A stretch of 64,000 nt of DNA from Pseudomonas sp. 7SR1 (GCF_900156465.1 NZ_LT707064.1:4107001-4171000); one strand, 5' to 3'. Positions 8,201-17,093 are shown, counted from the first letter of the stretch. The notes: generated by a model not told the origin, from the letters alone. Numbers and translations are program-made.

Positions 8201-10844
8201 ATACATCGATCTTGTCGGCGGCCACGTCGAAATCGAGGATCTGGTCACTGGCGCTGGTGGAGCTGGTGCGGTAGCTGTCGAGCTTCGAGGTGTAGCGGAA
8301 CACATCGGCCCCTGTGCCGCCGGTGAGTTTGTCGACGCCAGTGCCGCCCACCAGGATGTCGTTGCCGGCACCGCCATTGAGGGTGTCGTTGCCCGCGCCG
8401 CCGAACAGCTGTTCATTGGCCGCTGTGCCAGTCAGGGTGTCGTTGTTCGGCGTGCCATTGATGACAATGGCGGTGGGCACGTCCTGTACGGCGAGGGTGA
8501 AGCTGTCACTGACCGTGGCGTTGCTGCCGTCGGTGGCGGTGACCTGGATCGAGTAGGTGCCCGATGCCGTATCGGGAGGCGTGCCGTTGAAGGTGCGTGT
8601 GGCGGCATCGAAGGTCAGCCAGGCGGGCAGCGGGTTGCCATTGGCGAGCCTGGCGGTGTAGCTGAGGCTGTCGTTGTCCGGGTCGGTGAAGCTGGTGGCC
8701 GGTACGACGTAGCTGAACGGGGTGTTCTCGGTGGCGTTCTGGTCCAGCAAGGGCGTGGCCAGCACAGGGGCCTGGTTGGTCGGTGAGGTCGTGGCGAAGA
8801 CGAAATTGGCGCTGGTCAAGGTGTTGAGGTAGTTACCCTCCAGCGCCACTTCGAAGCGGTTGCCGTTGGCGTCGGCCTCCAGGGATTTGACGTAGGTCTT
8901 GGTGCCGGCGCTGTTGAGCACCAGATAGACGGTGTTGTTCTTGCCGTCGCCCAGGCCGGTGAAGCCCATGGCCGAGAGGTCGAGCTTGTCGGCACTGACG
9001 TTGAAGTCGGTGATCAGGTCTCCCAGGTTGGCGCCGCCGGTGTTGTAGTTGCGGTAGCTGTCCAGGCGGTTGGCGAACACGAAGGTGTCCGCCCCGGTAC
9101 CGCCACTGAGGGTATCCATGCCGGCGCCGCCGTCGAGCTTGTCGTCCCCTGCGCCGGCGCTGAGGCTGTCGTTGCCGGCCAGGCCCAGCAGGGTGTCGGC
9201 CGCATCGCTGCCCAGCAACGAGTCGCTGGCGCTGGTACCGGTGATTACGCGATTGAAGATGAAATTGCTCGCCGTCAGGGTGCTGGCCAAGTTGCCCGAA
9301 AGGATCAGCTCGAAGCGATTGCCGCTGGCATCGGCGTCGAAGTCCTTGATGTAGGTGCGGTCGCTGCTGGCGTTGTAGCTGACTTGCAAGGTGCCGCCAC
9401 GACCGTTGCCCAGGCCGGTGAAACCGAGGCCGGCGAGATCGATCTTGTCCTGGGTGACGTCGAAGTCGGTGATGGTGTCGTCGAAGCTGGTGGTGGCGTT
9501 GCGATAGCTGTCGAACTGGCTGCCGAAGCGGAAGGTATCGGCCCCGGTGCCGCCGGTGAGCTTGTCGACGCCCGCGCCGCCGACGAGGATGTCGCCACCG
9601 GCCGCGCCATTGATGGTGTCGTTGCCCGCGCCGCCATAGAAAATCTCGCTGGCGGCGCTGCCCAGCAGGGTGTCGTTGCCGGCAGTGCCTTGTACCGTGG
9701 TCATGGGCACCGTAGCACTGACGTAGCTGCCGTCGCCATAGACCAGCGTGGCGCCCTTGCTGGTGTGGCTGATGGTGTTGGCGATGATGGCGTTGCGGTC
9801 GGTGCCGTCCTCGTTGCGCTCGGCGACGCCGTAGGTCGACAGGTCGCTGCCGGTGATGAGGTTGCCCTGGATCGTGTTGTCGCTGCCGTTGAAGTACTTC
9901 CCGGAGACCCCCAGCGTGTCGTCGTAGGACTGGATGATGATTTCCGGCACCGGTGCGCCCAGGGAGTTGTTGTTGAGGGTGTTATCGATGACCTCGACGT
10001 GGTTGCTGCCGTAGATGCGAATGCCGGCGCTGGCGTTGTCGTGGATGTCCACGCCGCTGACCGTCACTTCGCTGGACAGCTTGATCAGCACCCCTTCGGC
10101 GCCGTTGCCATAGACCTCGCCACCGGTGATGGTGATGTTGCTGGGGGAGGGGATGTCCTCGCTGCCGCGCTGGACCACGATGCCATTGCCGCCGTTGTCG
10201 TAGGCGATGTTGTTGGTCAGGGTGAAATCATGGGTGCTGGTGACGACGTTGAAGCCGTGGCGGTCGTTGTTGTAGGCGACGTTGTTTTCGAACGTGCTGT
10301 CGCTGAGGAAGTCCGCCACGAAGCCATCCAGGCCGTTGCCGTGGGACACGCTGTTCTTGATGACCATGTTCACGGTCTGCTCGTGGGGGTCGAAGCCGTA
10401 CCCGGAGCAATCCTTGATCTCGACGCTGTCGAGGGTGACGTTGGAATCGTAGCCTTCTTCGCCGGGGATATAGCCGTTGAACCAACCGTCGACCTTGCCG
10501 GTGGTGCTGTCGCGGTTGCCGTCGATGGTGAGGTTGCTGACGCCGAAATCGTGGGTTTCCTCGCCATAGGCCGAGCGGATGATGCCGGTGATCTTGGTGT
10601 CGGAGCCATCGGCCAGCTTGACCGTGGTGTCGCCCATGCCGTCGCCGTACAGATAGACGTTGCTCTTGAGCATCAGGCAGCCGTCTGAAGGTTCCTCTCC
10701 ACCCGAAACGATATAGGTGCCGGTCGGCATGTAGACCTGGCCCCCACCCGCAGCGGCCGCCGCGTCGATCGCAGCCTGGATGGCCGCGGTGTCATCGGTA
10801 ATACCGTCTCCTTTGGCGCCAAAATTTTGTACGTTGAAAATCAT
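5232..10844 (-). CDS. psmE: Secreted mannuronan C5-epimerase with O-acetylhydrolase domain (PsmE type)
   Basis: A 1870-residue extracellular enzyme expected to convert mannuronate to guluronate in alginate and remove acetyl groups. The A module (residues 1-385, right-handed beta-helix) has the AlgE catalytic residues at the same numbers as AlgE4: Y149, D152 and H154 in YGFDPHEQ, and D178. Then come RTX/R-module blocks (about 386-685), a dystroglycan-type cadherin-like domain (690-788), RTX (795-945), a second cadherin-like domain (948-1047) and RTX (1050-1200). An SGNH/acetylesterase domain follows (1205-1465: GQSN with Ser1219, WGQGE at 1324, DVWH with D1437 and H1440). Further nonapeptide repeats come next, and the C-terminus is hydrophobic/acidic (ASDFTA), as in type I substrates. 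The frame is open for 64 more codons upstream, but ATG 10844 has GGAG 8 bases before it and restores AlgE4 numbering. The convergent secretion operon is the obvious exporter. Confidence 0.9.
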   Translation of the reverse strand: MIFNVQNFGAKGDGITDDTAAIQAAIDAAAAAGGGQVYMPTGTYIVSGGEEPSDGCLMLKSNVYLYGDGMGDTTVKLADGSDTKITGIIRSAYGEETHDFGVSNLTIDGNRDSTTGKVDGWFNGYIPGEEGYDSNVTLDSVEIKDCSGYGFDPHEQTVNMVIKNSVSHGNGLDGFVADFLSDSTFENNVAYNNDRHGFNVVTSTHDFTLTNNIAYDNGGNGIVVQRGSEDIPSPSNITITGGEVYGNGAEGVLIKLSSEVTVSGVDIHDNASAGIRIYGSNHVEVIDNTLNNNSLGAPVPEIIIQSYDDTLGVSGKYFNGSDNTIQGNLITGSDLSTYGVAERNEDGTDRNAIIANTISHTSKGATLVYGDGSYVSATVPMTTVQGTAGNDTLLGSAASEIFYGGAGNDTINGAAGGDILVGGAGVDKLTGGTGADTFRFGSQFDSYRNATTSFDDTITDFDVTQDKIDLAGLGFTGLGNGRGGTLQVSYNASSDRTYIKDFDADASGNRFELILSGNLASTLTASNFIFNRVITGTSASDSLLGSDAADTLLGLAGNDSLSAGAGDDKLDGGAGMDTLSGGTGADTFVFANRLDSYRNYNTGGANLGDLITDFNVSADKLDLSAMGFTGLGDGKNNTVYLVLNSAGTKTYVKSLEADANGNRFEVALEGNYLNTLTSANFVFATTSPTNQAPVLATPLLDQNATENTPFSYVVPATSFTDPDNDSLSYTARLANGNPLPAWLTFDAATRTFNGTPPDTASGTYSIQVTATDGSNATVSDSFTLAVQDVPTAIVINGTPNNDTLTGTAANEQLFGGAGNDTLNGGAGNDILVGGTGVDKLTGGTGADVFRYTSKLDSYRTSSTSASDQILDFDVAADKIDVSALGYTGLGNGLNGTLQVTYSSSTNRTYLKDLTVDANGNRFEISMAGNLASSLTASHFVFADQTTPTNVAPVVAIPLLDQTASESTPFTYTVANNSFTDANQDVLTYTATLANGSALPAWLTFNATSLTFSGTPTSTAAGTYDVLVKATDPAGASVSDNFSLAVADAPANTITGTSNGDSLNGTAGADLILGLGGADTIKAGTGADIIDGGAGRDSLYGGDGVDTFRYNNLSDSYRDYDTGGVTATDTIYDFTVGVDKIDVSGLGLLGLGDGSNGTLYMTLNAAGDKTYIKSAEADADGNRFEIALNGNYLNTLTANDFVFGERAQQDILYLPTLGQSNARLLRMTEDDDQSGTSMLVNDLNRYTTYDVRSQFTDADGNGIDIAVGGSTVNGLSTLSPEELQLCWWLTDTNQPGPALLRAVTLLRDQRTELQAIDNVTMGIIWGQGEEAAQEIARSTDKAAAAAAYKAATLKVFDYLHAQFGNFNVYLMETGHYEQDAARARGYSQEKIASIVEGVGYVRAAQEAIAAERADVKLAVDYNDLPLRYEVDPLVYPDDVWHLHEESAEIVGQRLADYIANDLGFQGNPNDNNSVQDIFDGAQNEGGMISGTDQDDTLVGSSGNDTLDGDLGADTLTGGDGNDIYVVDNALDSVVETNTSTAQIDTVQASVSWTLGANLENLVLTGVSQIDGTGNERRNFITGNAANNVLDGAAGADSMSGGDGNDGYFVDNVDDSVIETNGNALTGGIDSVHSSLAAYTLGNNVENLYVDSTGAANGTGNALDNTLFAGAGNNVLDGRDGNDTASFERTLSGVTVNLSTSAQQNTVGSGLDTLKFIENLKGSAYADTLSGNSAANILDGGAGNDTLVGGSGDDRLIGGAGTDNLTGGTGADTYAFGALSDMGVGALRDVISGFKSAEFDKLDLTGLDANPLTATVDAFTFIGSNAFDASNATGQLRFADGILYGSVDADATAEFEFELVGVKELHASDFTA

Positions 10845-11122
10845 GAGCTTATCTCCGTATCGGGCTGGAACTACGGTAAATGCCAATATTCCATCGGCAA
10901 CCACGCAGTTATGACCCGGTGGAGCGAGAAAGTTGTGACCGCATATCGGGCAAGTGTCAAAAAGCCGGACTACCGGATCGACGGTCGAAACGAAAACAAC
11001 GGTCCATTGACGCCTGCGGCGTCCTGGAGCGGCCATTGCTGCCTTTGTTGATTGGCATCAAGCCCGGGGCCGAGCGCCCGCGGTAGCCTCGAACAAAGGT
11101 CGCCCGGTGATGAAGGAGCCCC

Positions 11123-11566
11123 ATGAGCTATCCGCTGTTTCTGACGTTGCACCTGTTCGCCGCGCTGGTCTTTATCGGCACGGTGTTCTTCGAGGTGCTG
11201 TTCCTGGAAAGCATCCGCCGGCAACTGCCCGGCAAGGTCATGGTGCTGCTGGAGCAGGGCATCAGTCGGCGCGCCCGGCAATTGATGCCCTGGGTGCTGC
11301 TGGCGCTGTTCGGTGCGGGCGCCGCCATGGTCTGGCTGCGCTACTGGCCGGCGCTGATGTCGCCCCTGCAATCACCGTTCGGCTTGCTGCTGGGGCTCAA
11401 GATCGGGCTGGCCGCCAGCGTGCTGGGGCATTTCCTCTGGGCCATGTGGCTGTTCAAGCGTGGACGGATGAATGCCCGTTACGTACGGATCATTCATACC
11501 CGGGTGTTCCTGCACCTGGTGGCCATCGTGCTGCTGGCCAAGGCCATGTTCTACGTGACCTGGTAG
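11123..11566 (+). CDS. Small four-helix inner-membrane protein, CopD-like
   Basis: A 147-residue protein with four hydrophobic helices (about 3-24, 55-75, 86-106, 125-145). Conserved-looking histidines lie within or next to the helices (LHLFAALVF, GHFLWAMW, LHLVAIV), a pattern seen in CopD/DUF2269-type membrane proteins that may bind haem or copper. I cannot assign a reaction. ATG 11123 has AAGGAG 6 bases upstream. It lies 93 bp before the HemN-like pair, but an ANR box falls in that gap, so it may be transcribed separately. It is divergent from the epimerase gene; the 278-bp gap 10845-11122 holds nothing else I recognise. Confidence 0.7.
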   Translation: MSYPLFLTLHLFAALVFIGTVFFEVLFLESIRRQLPGKVMVLLEQGISRRARQLMPWVLLALFGAGAAMVWLRYWPALMSPLQSPFGLLLGLKIGLAASVLGHFLWAMWLFKRGRMNARYVRIIHTRVFLHLVAIVLLAKAMFYVTW

Positions 11567-11591
11567 CGATGGGGGCATGTGTTCCGGGCGC

Positions 11592-11605
11592 TTGATACAG
11601 GTCAA
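11592..11605 (+). promoter_or_regulatory. ANR/FNR box upstream of the HemN-like operon
   Basis: TTGAT-ACAG-GTCAA matches the ANR/FNR consensus TTGAT-N4-ATCAA at 9 of 10 positions. A -10-like GACAAT at 11628-11633 puts the box centre near -41, the class II activator position, about 60 bp before ATG 11660. Anaerobic activation by ANR is known for Pseudomonas hemN. Confidence 0.75.
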
Positions 11606-11659
11606 GGTGGCCTGGCGGATCACATCGGACAATGGCCCGGCAGCCACTCGGAGATCGTC

Positions 11660-12982
11660 ATGTTCGACCTGTTCCATAAATTCCACGGCGGCGTCGGTTC
11701 CCTCGACCTGCTCCGGGGCTTGCGCAACAGCCGCCAGAAGCGACGCCCACTGTCGTTGTCGGTGCACTTGCCTTCGCGCCTGAGGCTGGCGTCATGTTCA
11801 CCCCTTGCCAGCGTCTGCCGGTGCGCCGAGATCGACGTCTACCTGCAGCACCTGACCTACGAAATGGGACTGGTGGGCTGCCATCTGGGGGCTGGGCGGC
11901 GAGTCGAGCAGTTCTACCTGACCGGTGGCACACCGGTGATCGTCCATCTGCAGCGGCTGATGGAGGAACTGCACAAGCGCTTCGATTTCTGTGAGAGCGG
12001 CGACCACAGTATCGAGGTGGACCTGCATCACACCGATTGGTCGACCATGGGCCTGATCCGTGACCAGGGCTTCAGCCACGTCAGCATCGGCGTTCCCGAT
12101 ATGGGGCCCGATGCCGATCTCTCGGTGGATTGCTACCAGAACCCGGCACCGATCCATTCGTTGATCGATGCGGCGCGCACCTTCGGTTTCCGCTCGGTCA
12201 ACATTGACCTGGGCTACGGCCATGCCTGGCAGACACCCCACAGTTTCGCCGCGAAGCTGGCCACTTTGATCGAGCTGGAACCGGACCGGCTGCATGTGTT
12301 CGATTACGCCCGCGCCCCCTGGCGCTACCGCCTGGCCCATACCCCGGGCGCCGGGGCCTTTTGCAGCCAGGCCGACAAGGATGCGATGGGCCGGATCTGC
12401 TGCGAGCAACTGATCGCGGCGGGTTATCACTACATTGGCCAGGGGCAGTTCGTCAGGACCGACGACGACCTGGCGGTCGCCCAGGAACATGGGCGCCTGC
12501 ACCGCAATTGCCAAGGGTTCACCCGGCATGGCTGTTGCGATCATGTGGGGTTCGGCTTGTCCGCCGTCACCCAGATCGAGCACCTGTACGTGCAGAACAC
12601 CGACGATCTGTCGCACTACCGCCAGGCCCTGGATGCCGGACAGTTACCCATCTACCGGGGTTGGCGTTGCGAGGCCCGGGACCTGGTCCGGGCCAGCGTG
12701 ACCGAACAACTGTCCTGCGACCTGGAGCTGGATATCCCCGCCATCGAAGCCCGCTTCGGGCTGGTGTTTCGCGAGCATTTCGCCTCGATCTGGCCGCAGC
12801 TGGAGGCCCTGCATGCCAAGGGCTCGATCGATTTGTCGAGCCGCTTCATCGGCATCCTGCCGGCCGGGCGACTGGACGTGGACGCGATCTGCGACCTGTT
12901 CGATCCGCGCCCGGACGCAGCGCGCCGCGCGCCCTTCGAGCCGATACCTGACCAGACCTTTGAAAAGTTGAATCCATCATGA
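11660..12982 (+). CDS. HemN-like protein lacking the radical-SAM cysteine motif
   Basis: This 440-residue protein aligns along its length with the adjacent HemN: PLSLSVHLP, the GGTP glycine motif, NCQGFTRHG-CDHVGFGLS and the C-terminal domain. Where HemN has CxxxCxxC (CQSLCYYC after HVPF), this protein has Arg/Leu/Ala/Ser instead (after HLPS). The only nearby cysteines (ASCSPLASVCRC) are spaced wrongly for a 4Fe-4S cluster. It therefore should not catalyse coproporphyrinogen decarboxylation. A regulatory or haem-binding role is possible but unproven. ATG 11660 has GGAG 6 bases upstream; the frame is open earlier. Its stop overlaps hemN by 4 bp (ATGA), so the two are co-translated under the ANR box. 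Confidence 0.8.
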   Translation: MFDLFHKFHGGVGSLDLLRGLRNSRQKRRPLSLSVHLPSRLRLASCSPLASVCRCAEIDVYLQHLTYEMGLVGCHLGAGRRVEQFYLTGGTPVIVHLQRLMEELHKRFDFCESGDHSIEVDLHHTDWSTMGLIRDQGFSHVSIGVPDMGPDADLSVDCYQNPAPIHSLIDAARTFGFRSVNIDLGYGHAWQTPHSFAAKLATLIELEPDRLHVFDYARAPWRYRLAHTPGAGAFCSQADKDAMGRICCEQLIAAGYHYIGQGQFVRTDDDLAVAQEHGRLHRNCQGFTRHGCCDHVGFGLSAVTQIEHLYVQNTDDLSHYRQALDAGQLPIYRGWRCEARDLVRASVTEQLSCDLELDIPAIEARFGLVFREHFASIWPQLEALHAKGSIDLSSRFIGILPAGRLDVDAICDLFDPRPDAARRAPFEPIPDQTFEKLNPS

Positions 12983-14367
12983 CGCCTTCCTCCGGTTTCA
13001 ATCGGGCCCTGGTCGAGAAATACGATCGTCCGGGACCGCGCTACACCTCCTATCCCACGGCACCTCAGTTCCACCAGGCGTTTGCCATGGATGAATACCG
13101 CCAGGCGGCGCAGCGCAGTAACCAGGCGCCGGCGCCCAAGCCATTGTCGGTGTACATCCACGTGCCGTTCTGCCAGAGCCTTTGCTATTACTGCGCGTGC
13201 AACAAGATCATCACGCGCAAGACCCATCGCGCGGCCGAATACCTGACGTACCTCAAGCGGGAAATTGCCTTGCAGGCGGCGCTGTTCGACCGCACGCGCA
13301 AACTGACCCAGTTGCACCTGGGAGGCGGCACCCCCACCTACCTGACCCATGAGCAGCTGGGCGAGCTGATGGACTGCCTGCACCAGTGGTTCGACATGGA
13401 CGACAGCGACGAACATGAGTTCTCCATCGAGGTCGACCCGCGCACCGTCGGTGCCGCGCAGATCCGGGGCCTGCGCCAGCTGGGATTCAACCGCCTGAGC
13501 TTCGGTGTCCAGGATTTCGATGCCCAGGTGCAACAGGCCGTCAATCGGGTGCAGAGCGAGGCACAGGTCGCGGAGCTGGTCACGGCGGCCCGCCTGGCGC
13601 GTTTCAAGTCGGTCAGTGTCGATCTGATCTATGGCCTGCCGCTGCAGACCATCGCCAGTTTCGATGTCACCCTGAGCAAGATCATCGCGCTGCGTCCCGA
13701 CCGGATCGCGGCCTACAGCTACGCGCATCTGCCCCAGCGGGTGCGAGCGCAGCGGATGATCCGGCCCGAGGACATGCCGCCGCCGGAGCGCAAGCTGGAA
13801 CTGCTGGAGCTGACCATCAACCGCCTGACCGAGGCCGGATATGTCTACATCGGCATGGACCATTTCGCCCTGCCGGACGATGAACTGGTGCGCGCCCGCG
13901 TCCAGGGCACGTTGCAGCGCAATTTCCAGGGCTATTCCACCCATGCCGATTGCGATTTGATCGGCCTGGGGGTGTCCTCGATCGGCAAGGTCGGCGACAG
14001 CTACAACCAGAACGTCAAGGAGCTTTCCCAGTACTACGCGCGCCTGGACCAGGGCCTGCTGCCGGTGCAGCGCGGCTATCGCCTGAGTGACGATGACCGG
14101 CTGCGGCGCGAGGTCATCAGCGAGCTGATGTGCCACGGCCGGGTCGACTTCGGTCGGGTGGAGGCGGTCCATGGCATACGTTTCAACGAATATTTCGCCG
14201 ACTCGCTGGCTCGTCTCCAGGAACAGGCGGGCGATGGGCTGTTGCAGATTCGCCCTGACGCACTGGAGCTGTTGCCCCAGGGACAACTGATGATGCGCAG
14301 TGTCGCGATGGCCTTCGATGCCTACCTTGAGGCTGCCCCGACGATCCAGTATTCGCGTACGGTCTGA
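12979..14367 (+). CDS. hemN: Oxygen-independent coproporphyrinogen III dehydrogenase
   Basis: This 462-residue cytoplasmic radical-SAM enzyme decarboxylates two propionates of coproporphyrinogen III to give protoporphyrinogen IX without oxygen. It begins with the HemN signature KYDRPGPRYTSYPT. The cluster motif CQSLCYYCAC is near residues 58-67, with the GGGTPTYL motif near 115, GVQDFD near 175 and the C-terminal HemN domain (NFQGYSTHADCD, LLPQGQLMMR). Length and order fit the family. The 4-bp overlap with the degenerate paralogue and the ANR box place both under low-oxygen control. It has no link to the NRPS genes. Confidence 0.97.
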   Translation: MTPSSGFNRALVEKYDRPGPRYTSYPTAPQFHQAFAMDEYRQAAQRSNQAPAPKPLSVYIHVPFCQSLCYYCACNKIITRKTHRAAEYLTYLKREIALQAALFDRTRKLTQLHLGGGTPTYLTHEQLGELMDCLHQWFDMDDSDEHEFSIEVDPRTVGAAQIRGLRQLGFNRLSFGVQDFDAQVQQAVNRVQSEAQVAELVTAARLARFKSVSVDLIYGLPLQTIASFDVTLSKIIALRPDRIAAYSYAHLPQRVRAQRMIRPEDMPPPERKLELLELTINRLTEAGYVYIGMDHFALPDDELVRARVQGTLQRNFQGYSTHADCDLIGLGVSSIGKVGDSYNQNVKELSQYYARLDQGLLPVQRGYRLSDDDRLRREVISELMCHGRVDFGRVEAVHGIRFNEYFADSLARLQEQAGDGLLQIRPDALELLPQGQLMMRSVAMAFDAYLEAAPTIQYSRTV

Positions 14368-14401
14368 TGGGGCATCAGAGGGTGGGGGAAGCTGCCAGCC
14401 G

Positions 14402-14608
14402 TCAGCTCCTGTCGTCGTCGGGCTCCGTCGAGGCCGGGATCAGGTCGCGTATCGCATAGAAACCCTGCACCAGGCGTTTCTTGGCCCGGTACTCGCACAG
14501 CAGCAACAGGGTATCGGGCAGTTGGGAGATCGACGAGGCGTGCTTGACCACCATCGTCTTGCCTCCCGAGCGCAAACGGACCCGTGTCCCGGGCTCGAAC
14601 GTCCCCAT
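14402..14608 (-). CDS. Small YodC-like (DUF2158) protein
   Basis: A 68-residue protein starting MGTFEPGTRVRLRSGGKTMVV, the fold seen in the YodC/DUF2158 family (a hydrophobic-glycine strand pair, then a cysteine-containing CEYRAKKRLVQGFY strand). Function unknown. ATG 14608 is preceded by a GAGG ribosome site that lies inside the 3' end of the efflux gene, with a 6-bp gap between the genes, so the two are probably co-transcribed. It converges on hemN with a 34-bp gap. Confidence 0.7.
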   Translation of the reverse strand: MGTFEPGTRVRLRSGGKTMVVKHASSISQLPDTLLLLCEYRAKKRLVQGFYAIRDLIPASTEPDDDRS

Positions 14609-14614
14609 TTTCAG

Positions 14615-16039
14615 TCACCTCGCGGTTATCTTGTTTGTGCTTTCGATCCAGCCCCCGCCCAGCGCCTTGTACAGATTGACTTCGGCCAACAGCTGCGCCA
14701 GGCGGTCGACGATGAGGGTCTGGCGGGCACTGAACAGCGAGCGTTGCGCATCGAGAAACGTCAGGCTGCTATCGACGCCGATGCGATAGCGGCGCTCGGC
14801 GAGCCTGTAGTAGTCCTGGTTGGCCTGCACCAGATCGTTCTGGGCGATCAGTTGATCCTTGTAGGTCTTGCGTGCCGCCAGGCCATCGGACACTTCCTGG
14901 AAGGCGGTCTGGATCGATTTTTCATACTGCGAGACGCGAATGTCTTTCTGGATTTTCGAATAGTCCAGGCTCGCCCTGAGGCTGCCGGCATTGAAAATCG
15001 GCAGGTTGATCTGTGGCTGGAACAACCAGCTGCCGGAGCCGCCCTTGAACAGGCCCGACAGCTCGTTGCTGGAACTGCCGGCATTGGCCGTCAGGCTGAT
15101 GCTGGGGAAGAACGCGGCCCGGGCCGCGCCGATGTTGGCATTGGCCGACTGCAGCAGGTATTCGGCCTCGAGAATATCCGGACGCCGTTGCAGCAGGTCC
15201 GAGGGCAGGCCCGCCGGGACTTCGGCCAGCAGATCGTCCGCCAGCGCCAGGCCAGGCAGCTCATCGTCTACCGACGTGCCGACCAGCAGGGTGAGGTTGT
15301 TGAAGTCCTGGGCCACTTGTCGCTGGAATTTCGCCAGGCTGGCCCTGGCGCTTTCCACCGAGGTGCGCGATTGGCTCAGGTCCAGGGCCGAGGCGGTGCC
15401 GACCTGGTTGCTGCGCTCGGTCAGGCGCAGGCTTTGTTCAAAGGACTGGAGCGTATCCTGGGTCAGTTTCAACAGCTCCTGGTCGGCCCGCCAGGTCAGG
15501 TAGGCGCTGGCCACGCTGGCCACCAGGCTCAACTGGGTGCTGCGACGGGCTTCTTCGCTGGACAGGTAGATGAGGGACGCCTGGTCGCTGAGGCTGCGTA
15601 TGCGTCCGAACAGGTCCAGCTCATAGGCACTGATGCCCAGGGTGGCGGAGTACGAGCTGCTGATCGTCGAATCGCCGGTCTGGGTGATACTGGCCGGCAC
15701 TCGCTGGCGTGACCCCGAGCCGTTGGCACTGACCGCCGGGAACATGTCCGCGCGCTGGATCCGGTACTGCGCCTGATAGGCCTCGACATTCAATGCCGCC
15801 ACCCGCAAGTCGCGGTTGTTGAGCAAGGCTTTCTCGATGAGTTGTTGCAGCGTCGGGTCGCGGAACAGGTCGCGCCAACCCTGGTCGGCGGCCAGGGGCC
15901 CTTGCAAGGCCGGGGCATAGGCCGACGTCTGCGGGTACTGCGCGGCGACGGGGGCATCTGGGCGCTGGTAGTCCGGGATCAGCGAACAGCCACCAAGCAG
16001 CAAAGCCGCGGCCGTCAGGGGGCTCAGGAGTTTATGCAT
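14615..16039 (-). CDS. Outer-membrane efflux lipoprotein (OprM/NodT family)
   Basis: A 474-residue outer-membrane channel of the RND/ABC efflux type. The signal peptide ends in a lipobox (LLLGGCS, Cys17), followed by [13 protein letters not shown], the usual NodT/OprM start, and two OEP repeats with long helices. No periplasmic adaptor or inner-membrane pump adjoins it, so it must pair with components elsewhere. Lone NodT-like genes beside LuxR regulators are common at the edge of Pseudomonas lipopeptide clusters, so export of one of the nonribosomal products is a reasonable inference. It lies 87 bp downstream of luxR on the same strand. Confidence 0.88.
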   Translation of the reverse strand: MHKLLSPLTAAALLLGGCSLIPDYQRPDAPVAAQYPQTSAYAPALQGPLAADQGWRDLFRDPTLQQLIEKALLNNRDLRVAALNVEAYQAQYRIQRADMFPAVSANGSGSRQRVPASITQTGDSTISSSYSATLGISAYELDLFGRIRSLSDQASLIYLSSEEARRSTQLSLVASVASAYLTWRADQELLKLTQDTLQSFEQSLRLTERSNQVGTASALDLSQSRTSVESARASLAKFQRQVAQDFNNLTLLVGTSVDDELPGLALADDLLAEVPAGLPSDLLQRRPDILEAEYLLQSANANIGAARAAFFPSISLTANAGSSSNELSGLFKGGSGSWLFQPQINLPIFNAGSLRASLDYSKIQKDIRVSQYEKSIQTAFQEVSDGLAARKTYKDQLIAQNDLVQANQDYYRLAERRYRIGVDSSLTFLDAQRSLFSARQTLIVDRLAQLLAEVNLYKALGGGWIESTNKITAR

Positions 16040-16102
16040 CGACCTGTCTCATCAAGATGCCTGCTCAGGGCCCACAGGCGGGGGCAGGCGGGTTCGGTTG
16101 GG

Positions 16103-16120
16103 GGCGCGGTTGCCCGCGCC
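16103..16120 (-). terminator. GC hairpin between luxR and the efflux gene
   Basis: GGCGCGG-TTGC-CCGCGCC forms a 7-bp stem 6 bp beyond the luxR stop. There is no T-run, so termination may be partial. Confidence 0.35.
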
Positions 16121-16126
16121 GGTCGG

Positions 16127-16954
16127 TCATGATCCGATCATCCACTTCGCCAGCCCATGGCGTCCGCTGACGCCAAGCTTGGCGGCGGCGCGTTTGAGAT
16201 AGGTTTCGATGGAGCTGTTCTTGACCCGAAGCTTTTCCGCGATCTCCGGGACGGTACCCCCGGCCAGCAGCCCCAGGCACACCTCTTTCTCCCGCACCGA
16301 AAGGGTGACGTCGCAGGGACTCAACCGTTCGTTGAAGTCGCGCTGCAACTGCGTCTGCTCAGCCGCATTGAGCGAGTGGCTCGATGCACCGCCAAGCGCC
16401 TTGACACTGGACTGGCGGTTCAGATGGGCATGGCGCTCGGCCAGGGGCAGCAGGGTTTCGGAGAGGTATTTCAAAAACGACAGTTCCTGAAGGGAAAAGT
16501 CGCGATGCAGCTGGGGGCGGTGCAATGAGATCACGCAGCGGCGGTTGCCTTTGCGGGAAATCAGGCTGCACTGGTGGGACGTGCCCAGGCAGGTATTGCC
16601 TCGTTCGTCCTTCAGTCGGGCGCCCAGGTGGATCAACAGGGCGTCATCGACTTCCAGTACTCGTTTCACCAGGGGATGGTCGTTGCGCTGGATTGCCGTG
16701 GTAGGGCAGACCGATTGCATCTCCGGGCTTTTCTGCTGGCCAGCCTCGCCCAGCAATTGCACATCGAGGACAGTCGTCTGGTTGTCGTCCACCGTCCACT
16801 CACTCAGTTCGAGTCGACCGATCGGCACCGAGGGTTCGATCAGCTGGTGCATGTTGGTCAAGAAACTCTCGTGTCCGACACTTGAAATCAGCCTTCCTAG
16901 CTCCGCGTAGATGTGCGTGTTTTGCGCACCTCCAAAAACCGCATGTCGATTCAT
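16127..16954 (-). CDS. LuxR-family transcriptional activator (SyrF/SalA-like)
   Basis: A 275-residue regulator with a C-terminal LuxR helix-turn-helix (about residues 210-275: LSVREKEVCLGLLAGGTVPEIA, SSIETYLKRAAAKLGVSGR). The N-terminal 190 residues do not show the autoinducer-binding residues of LuxI-coupled receptors or a receiver domain. That resembles the SyrF/SalA group that controls lipopeptide genes. The frame has ATGs at 16987, 16969 and 16954; only the last has a ribosome site (AGGA, 7-base spacing), so I chose it. It is the only regulator close to the biosynthetic genes. A copy of the 24-bp shared box lies in its own promoter, which suggests autoregulation as well as control of both NRPS units. 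Confidence 0.85.
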   Translation of the reverse strand: MNRHAVFGGAQNTHIYAELGRLISSVGHESFLTNMHQLIEPSVPIGRLELSEWTVDDNQTTVLDVQLLGEAGQQKSPEMQSVCPTTAIQRNDHPLVKRVLEVDDALLIHLGARLKDERGNTCLGTSHQCSLISRKGNRRCVISLHRPQLHRDFSLQELSFLKYLSETLLPLAERHAHLNRQSSVKALGGASSHSLNAAEQTQLQRDFNERLSPCDVTLSVREKEVCLGLLAGGTVPEIAEKLRVKNSSIETYLKRAAAKLGVSGRHGLAKWMIGS

Positions 16955-17093
16955 ATGCTTATCCTGCATATCGAAACTGCTCTGCATTTCAGTGATCGTT
17001 GACGGAGGAAAATCCGACCGCTTCCCAAAATGCTGAAGCCTTTCTGGATTAATACCTGAGGATCAAATATCACCTGTGAATCCATTCACATAA

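Noticed and set aside
5530..9660. Regularly spaced GC-rich repeats that could be taken for a tandem-repeat locus or array
   Set aside because: They are the coding repeats for RTX nonapeptides (GGxGxDxLx) and paired R-module/cadherin domains inside one open frame.
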